Shown here: positions 4,821-7,531 of the stretch, in pieces | How positions within the stretch are numbered: the first letter of the stretch is position 1 | How the letters are laid out: each line of letters opens with the position of its first letter | DNA from: Planctomycetaceae bacterium | Lineage (GTDB): Bacteria; Planctomycetota; Planctomycetia; Pirellulales; Pirellulaceae | NCBI GenBank assembly: GCA_003506095.1 | Contig: DNWZ01000729.1 | Coordinates: forward strand, 32,541 to 40,071 | DNA length: 7,531 bases | Reading direction: 5' to 3' | The notes under the pieces: generated by a model | What the model was told of the DNA's origin: nothing | The model's input: only the letters and a program-made list of their open reading frames with translations | Databases searched by the model: none | Position numbers and translations under genes: made by a program

Positions 4821-7531
4821 GACAACAACGTCCCCACCGGCGACTTTGACGATTGACCCGCTTGCCCGCGAATCTGGTCACCAACCCAATCGGCCAACCG
4901 TTCGGGGCTGACCGCTGCTACCGGCATCCCCGCGGTAGCAACCATCTGGGCATAGCCTTGATGAAACCTCGCGGTACCCGAATCATCCAGTGCCGCCAAA
5001 CCGACGCATCTTGCACCCGATTGCGCAAGAGCCCTGACCTCCGCCAACATTTCGCCGACCGAAACGCCTTCTTCGAAATCGGAAACCAAAACGACGATCG
5101 ACCGCGAAGGAACCTTTAACTTGGCCCTTGCCGCGCGAAGCCCCAGCCCGATATGAGTTCCGCCACCGACCTGAACTTCCAACAACAAAGCCAGCGGATC
5201 GGTCACATGATCGCTCAAGTCCAACACCTCCGTGCTGAACGCGAAAAATCGAACCGACAAAGCCGGCAACTCAGAGAAGATCGCAGCACACAACGCGGAG
5301 TAAACGACCGATGTCGTCATCGACCCCGAGACGTCAACCACAAACGTTAAGTGCCAATCCATCTCGCGCCGCGATTGCGTATTGAACAACAGCGACTTCG
5401 CCACGATCGCGGGACGACCATCCTCACGCCGATACGCATTGACCAAGTTATCGCGGATCGTTCGCGGCAAGTTCAAACGTCGCGAGCGTCGCCGCGTGGG
5501 ACGTGGTGCCGACAATCCGCTCATCGCTGGCCGCAGTCGCACAGCCAACTGCTTCGCAAGCCGCTCCGTAATCCGTTTTGCCAAACGCCGCATCCGCTCC
5601 GCACGCACTTCGGCCAACCCGCCAGCGAGCGATAGCACTTGTTGCAACAGTTCAATCGACGGAGTGACCGCATCGGGATCCAATAAGTCGAGCGCAACCT
5701 GATTTCCCATCCCCGCCGACTCACCCAAAACTTCTTGACAAACGTCACCACCAAAAAGCTTTTCTAAGTCATCCGCCCACTCGGCCGTCGTTGGCATCGG
5801 CGATTCGGTCCCGCCTCCTTGTGGCCGATTGGCAAGTCCGCCTTGCGAACCTTCGCCGCGGCCACGACCAAACAACTGATCTAAACTACTAGCTGCACCT
5901 GAGCAATGCTTTTGATTTTCAGGAGGAACGCCCAAGATCATCCGCCAACGATCGGCGAGCGAAATGCGGCTCTCGATGCTAACTTTCGCAACATCATCGT
6001 TCGACGGATCACTTGCACCGGTGATTTGGTTTTTAAGACTCGGCGCATCAACGCTGGGCAGATCAAACACAAAGTCAGGCAGGATCGCAAGCACCGCTTG
6101 TCGTCCCACCGAATCGGCCTCACGACGCATCGCCACCCACTCACCTGCGTCACCGGAATCATCCATCGCTATGCCATGAAACGCGGAGCCGCGTTCCTCA
6201 TAGTTCTGCAACCGCAATTCCAATAGTCGTTTTCGATCCGCTGGTGAAAACTTATGAAACGCACCACGCAGCGATGGCAATCGTTGTAAGAAAGAATCGT
6301 CACTCGCACCACGCAGTCGCGACTCAACCCCTTCAAGCCAAACGGCGTCGCCTTGCATCATTGCAAGCAGCACTCGAACCGCTCCCGTCAACGCACTTTT
6401 GAGCCGACTTCGCGATTGACGATCGACCGCCGCATCGAACCAACCACCCAGCAACTCCGCGAACTGCTCAGCCGATTGCCGTTGCAGCACGCACAACATT
6501 CCCGCCGCCGCACCTCGCATCAGATCGCTGCCATGATCGAGCGTCCGCTGGCACCAATGCACCAAACGCAATTGTCCCGAATCGAGTATCTGGCCAGCCT
6601 CGAACATCGCAATCGATTCTTCGCTGCTCGACTGACGACGATTCTCCAGCACCGACCGCAGATCGCCATTGAACCAGTGCACCAGATCGCTCACGCCCAT
6701 CACATCGGTTTCATCCTGCGAACCTTCAAGGCCATCCAATCGATCCAAACAGGCTCGCAGCAGCGCAGCCATTTGTAAGGAAAGATTCGCATCATGAAAC
6801 ACCGTCAAGATTGGTGGATAGGCGTCTGCGTCGTCGCGCGGAAGTCCGGGAATGTGACCAGCGGAGATGCGTCCGAGGATCGTTGCGGCGGCGACCAGTT
6901 CGACCAATCCGCCCGTCTTGAGCAGCGTTTCATCGAGCGAATGCAAACTTTGATGCACCCGTTCGTGCAAGCCACACTGCGTCGCGATTTCCAATTGTTG
7001 GACGATCGATGACGGCGGCGTCTCCTCACTCGACATGCCTCGCAAGATCGCTTCGACGACCTGCGGCAGCGTCACGCCGAATCGCGACACCGCTTCGATC
7101 GTCGCGGAAGTTCCCTGCTGCCACGCCACCTTCCATCGCTCGGCCAAGTTCTCTCGCGGGCCCTGCTCCACCGAATCGACTCGCACCGCATACGGAATCG
7201 ACGCCGCATTCATTTGCCTAAAGACGACCGCCTTGGCACGCTCGCGCGGCGAACGCAGCACATCCAATCGCACCTCACGCGGCCCGTCGCCCAGCGTCTT
7301 TTGTGTCGGCAAGTTCAAGCTTTCGAGCAACGTTTCCAGCGACGCCGCAAGTCCACATCGTGGCACTCGGCGCGATACTGATCCTTGCCGATCGCCAATC
7401 AATACGTGCGCCGACGCTTTGGAAACCTCACGCGCACGTCCATGGAATTCGCCTTGAACCAAACACGTTTGAATCGACTCGACCAATTCGCTACGCCCCG
7501 GTGATGCCAAACCACGCAAGCGAGCCAAGTC
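4817..7531 (-). CDS. DUF5682 (YehM-like)-VWA (YehP-like) fusion protein, N-terminus outside window
   Basis: The frame runs off the right edge; the TTG at 7528 is an internal codon, here numbered 1, and 903 residues are visible. Residues 84-164 (RLDVLRSPRERAKA..., then ERWKVAWQQGT and FGVTLPQVVEAIL) match the pattern I know from the C-terminal half of DUF5682/YehM proteins, and the helical region to about 500 fits the rest. From about 520 (RISLADRWRMILG) the sequence follows the roughly 380-residue stand-alone YehP-type VWA protein: a Gly-rich linker (552-574), basic RPTRRRSRRLNLPRTIRDNL (676-695), then the VWA domain (724-900). The metal site (MIDAS) is intact: D732-x-S734-x-S736, T791 in GGGTH, D817 in SDFEEG. 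VWA domains of this class partner MoxR AAA+ ATPases, none of which lies in the window. Likely cytoplasmic: no membrane segment or signal is visible. The domain calls are firm for VWA and good for DUF5682; the biological role is unknown. Confidence 0.85.
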   Translation of the reverse strand, partial: DLARLRGLASPGRSELVESIQTCLVQGEFHGRAREVSKASAHVLIGDRQGSVSRRVPRCGLAASLETLLESLNLPTQKTLGDGPREVRLDVLRSPRERAKAVVFRQMNAASIPYAVRVDSVEQGPRENLAERWKVAWQQGTSATIEAVSRFGVTLPQVVEAILRGMSSEETPPSSIVQQLEIATQCGLHERVHQSLHSLDETLLKTGGLVELVAAATILGRISAGHIPGLPRDDADAYPPILTVFHDANLSLQMAALLRACLDRLDGLEGSQDETDVMGVSDLVHWFNGDLRSVLENRRQSSSEESIAMFEAGQILDSGQLRLVHWCQRTLDHGSDLMRGAAAGMLCVLQRQSAEQFAELLGGWFDAAVDRQSRSRLKSALTGAVRVLLAMMQGDAVWLEGVESRLRGASDDSFLQRLPSLRGAFHKFSPADRKRLLELRLQNYEERGSAFHGIAMDDSGDAGEWVAMRREADSVGRQAVLAILPDFVFDLPSVDAPSLKNQITGASDPSNDDVAKVSIESRISLADRWRMILGVPPENQKHCSGAASSLDQLFGRGRGEGSQGGLANRPQGGGTESPMPTTAEWADDLEKLFGGDVCQEVLGESAGMGNQVALDLLDPDAVTPSIELLQQVLSLAGGLAEVRAERMRRLAKRITERLAKQLAVRLRPAMSGLSAPRPTRRRSRRLNLPRTIRDNLVNAYRREDGRPAIVAKSLLFNTQSRREMDWHLTFVVDVSGSMTTSVVYSALCAAIFSELPALSVRFFAFSTEVLDLSDHVTDPLALLLEVQVGGGTHIGLGLRAARAKLKVPSRSIVVLVSDFEEGVSVGEMLAEVRALAQSGARCVGLAALDDSGTARFHQGYAQMVATAGMPVAAVSPERLADWVGDQIRGQAGQSSKSPVGTLLS

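Noticed and set aside
6353..7457. Plus-strand open frames of up to about 140 residues opposite the VWA-fusion gene
   Set aside because: Arg/His/Gln-rich shadow translations without motifs; the minus frame is continuous and has recognisable domains.
1..7531. CRISPR array, tRNA, rRNA, insertion sequence or transposase
   Set aside because: No regularly spaced repeats, tRNA-like cloverleaf, rRNA segment or transposase motif was seen on reading either strand.

Overview
The window looks like bacterial chromosomal DNA, most plausibly from a planctomycete of the Rhodopirellula/Pirellulaceae type. This is inferred from the moderate GC content, the near absence of Shine-Dalgarno sequences, the PQQ-propeller and OprB-porin gene content, and protein sequence style. 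No rRNA or other taxonomic marker is present, so the assignment is tentative.

Layout, left half (plus strand): (1) the 3' end of a PQQ-like beta-propeller gene, 2-478; (2) a small gamma-glutamylcyclotransferase (AIG2-like) gene, 545-1042, with an unusual cysteine-rich insertion; (3) an OprB-type outer-membrane porin, best start 1276, ending at 2598. These three look like unrelated housekeeping or envelope genes.

Middle: 2599-2894 is a convergent intergenic stretch. It holds a stem-loop just after the porin stop and, on the minus strand, two overlapping reading frames that together look like a decayed or frameshifted coding remnant of unknown family.

Right half (minus strand): a two-gene unit fills 2895-7531. 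The upstream gene (cut by the right edge) encodes a fusion of a DUF5682/YehM-like helical region with a YehP-like VWA (CoxE-like) domain that has an intact MIDAS metal site. Its stop codon overlaps, in an ATGA, the start of a SWIM zinc-finger gene (YehQ-like). In E. coli (yehL-yehM-yehP-yehQ) and in actinobacteria the same functions are separate genes next to a MoxR-family AAA+ ATPase. The expected partner ATPase is not in the window and would lie beyond the right edge. By analogy with other MoxR-VWA systems, the products may form an ATPase-driven chaperone, remodelling or conflict-related complex. The true function of the family is not established.

The most interesting point is this condensed YehM-YehP fusion plus SWIM operon. 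The cysteine-rich insert in the cyclotransferase and the broken frames at 2640-2935 are secondary.
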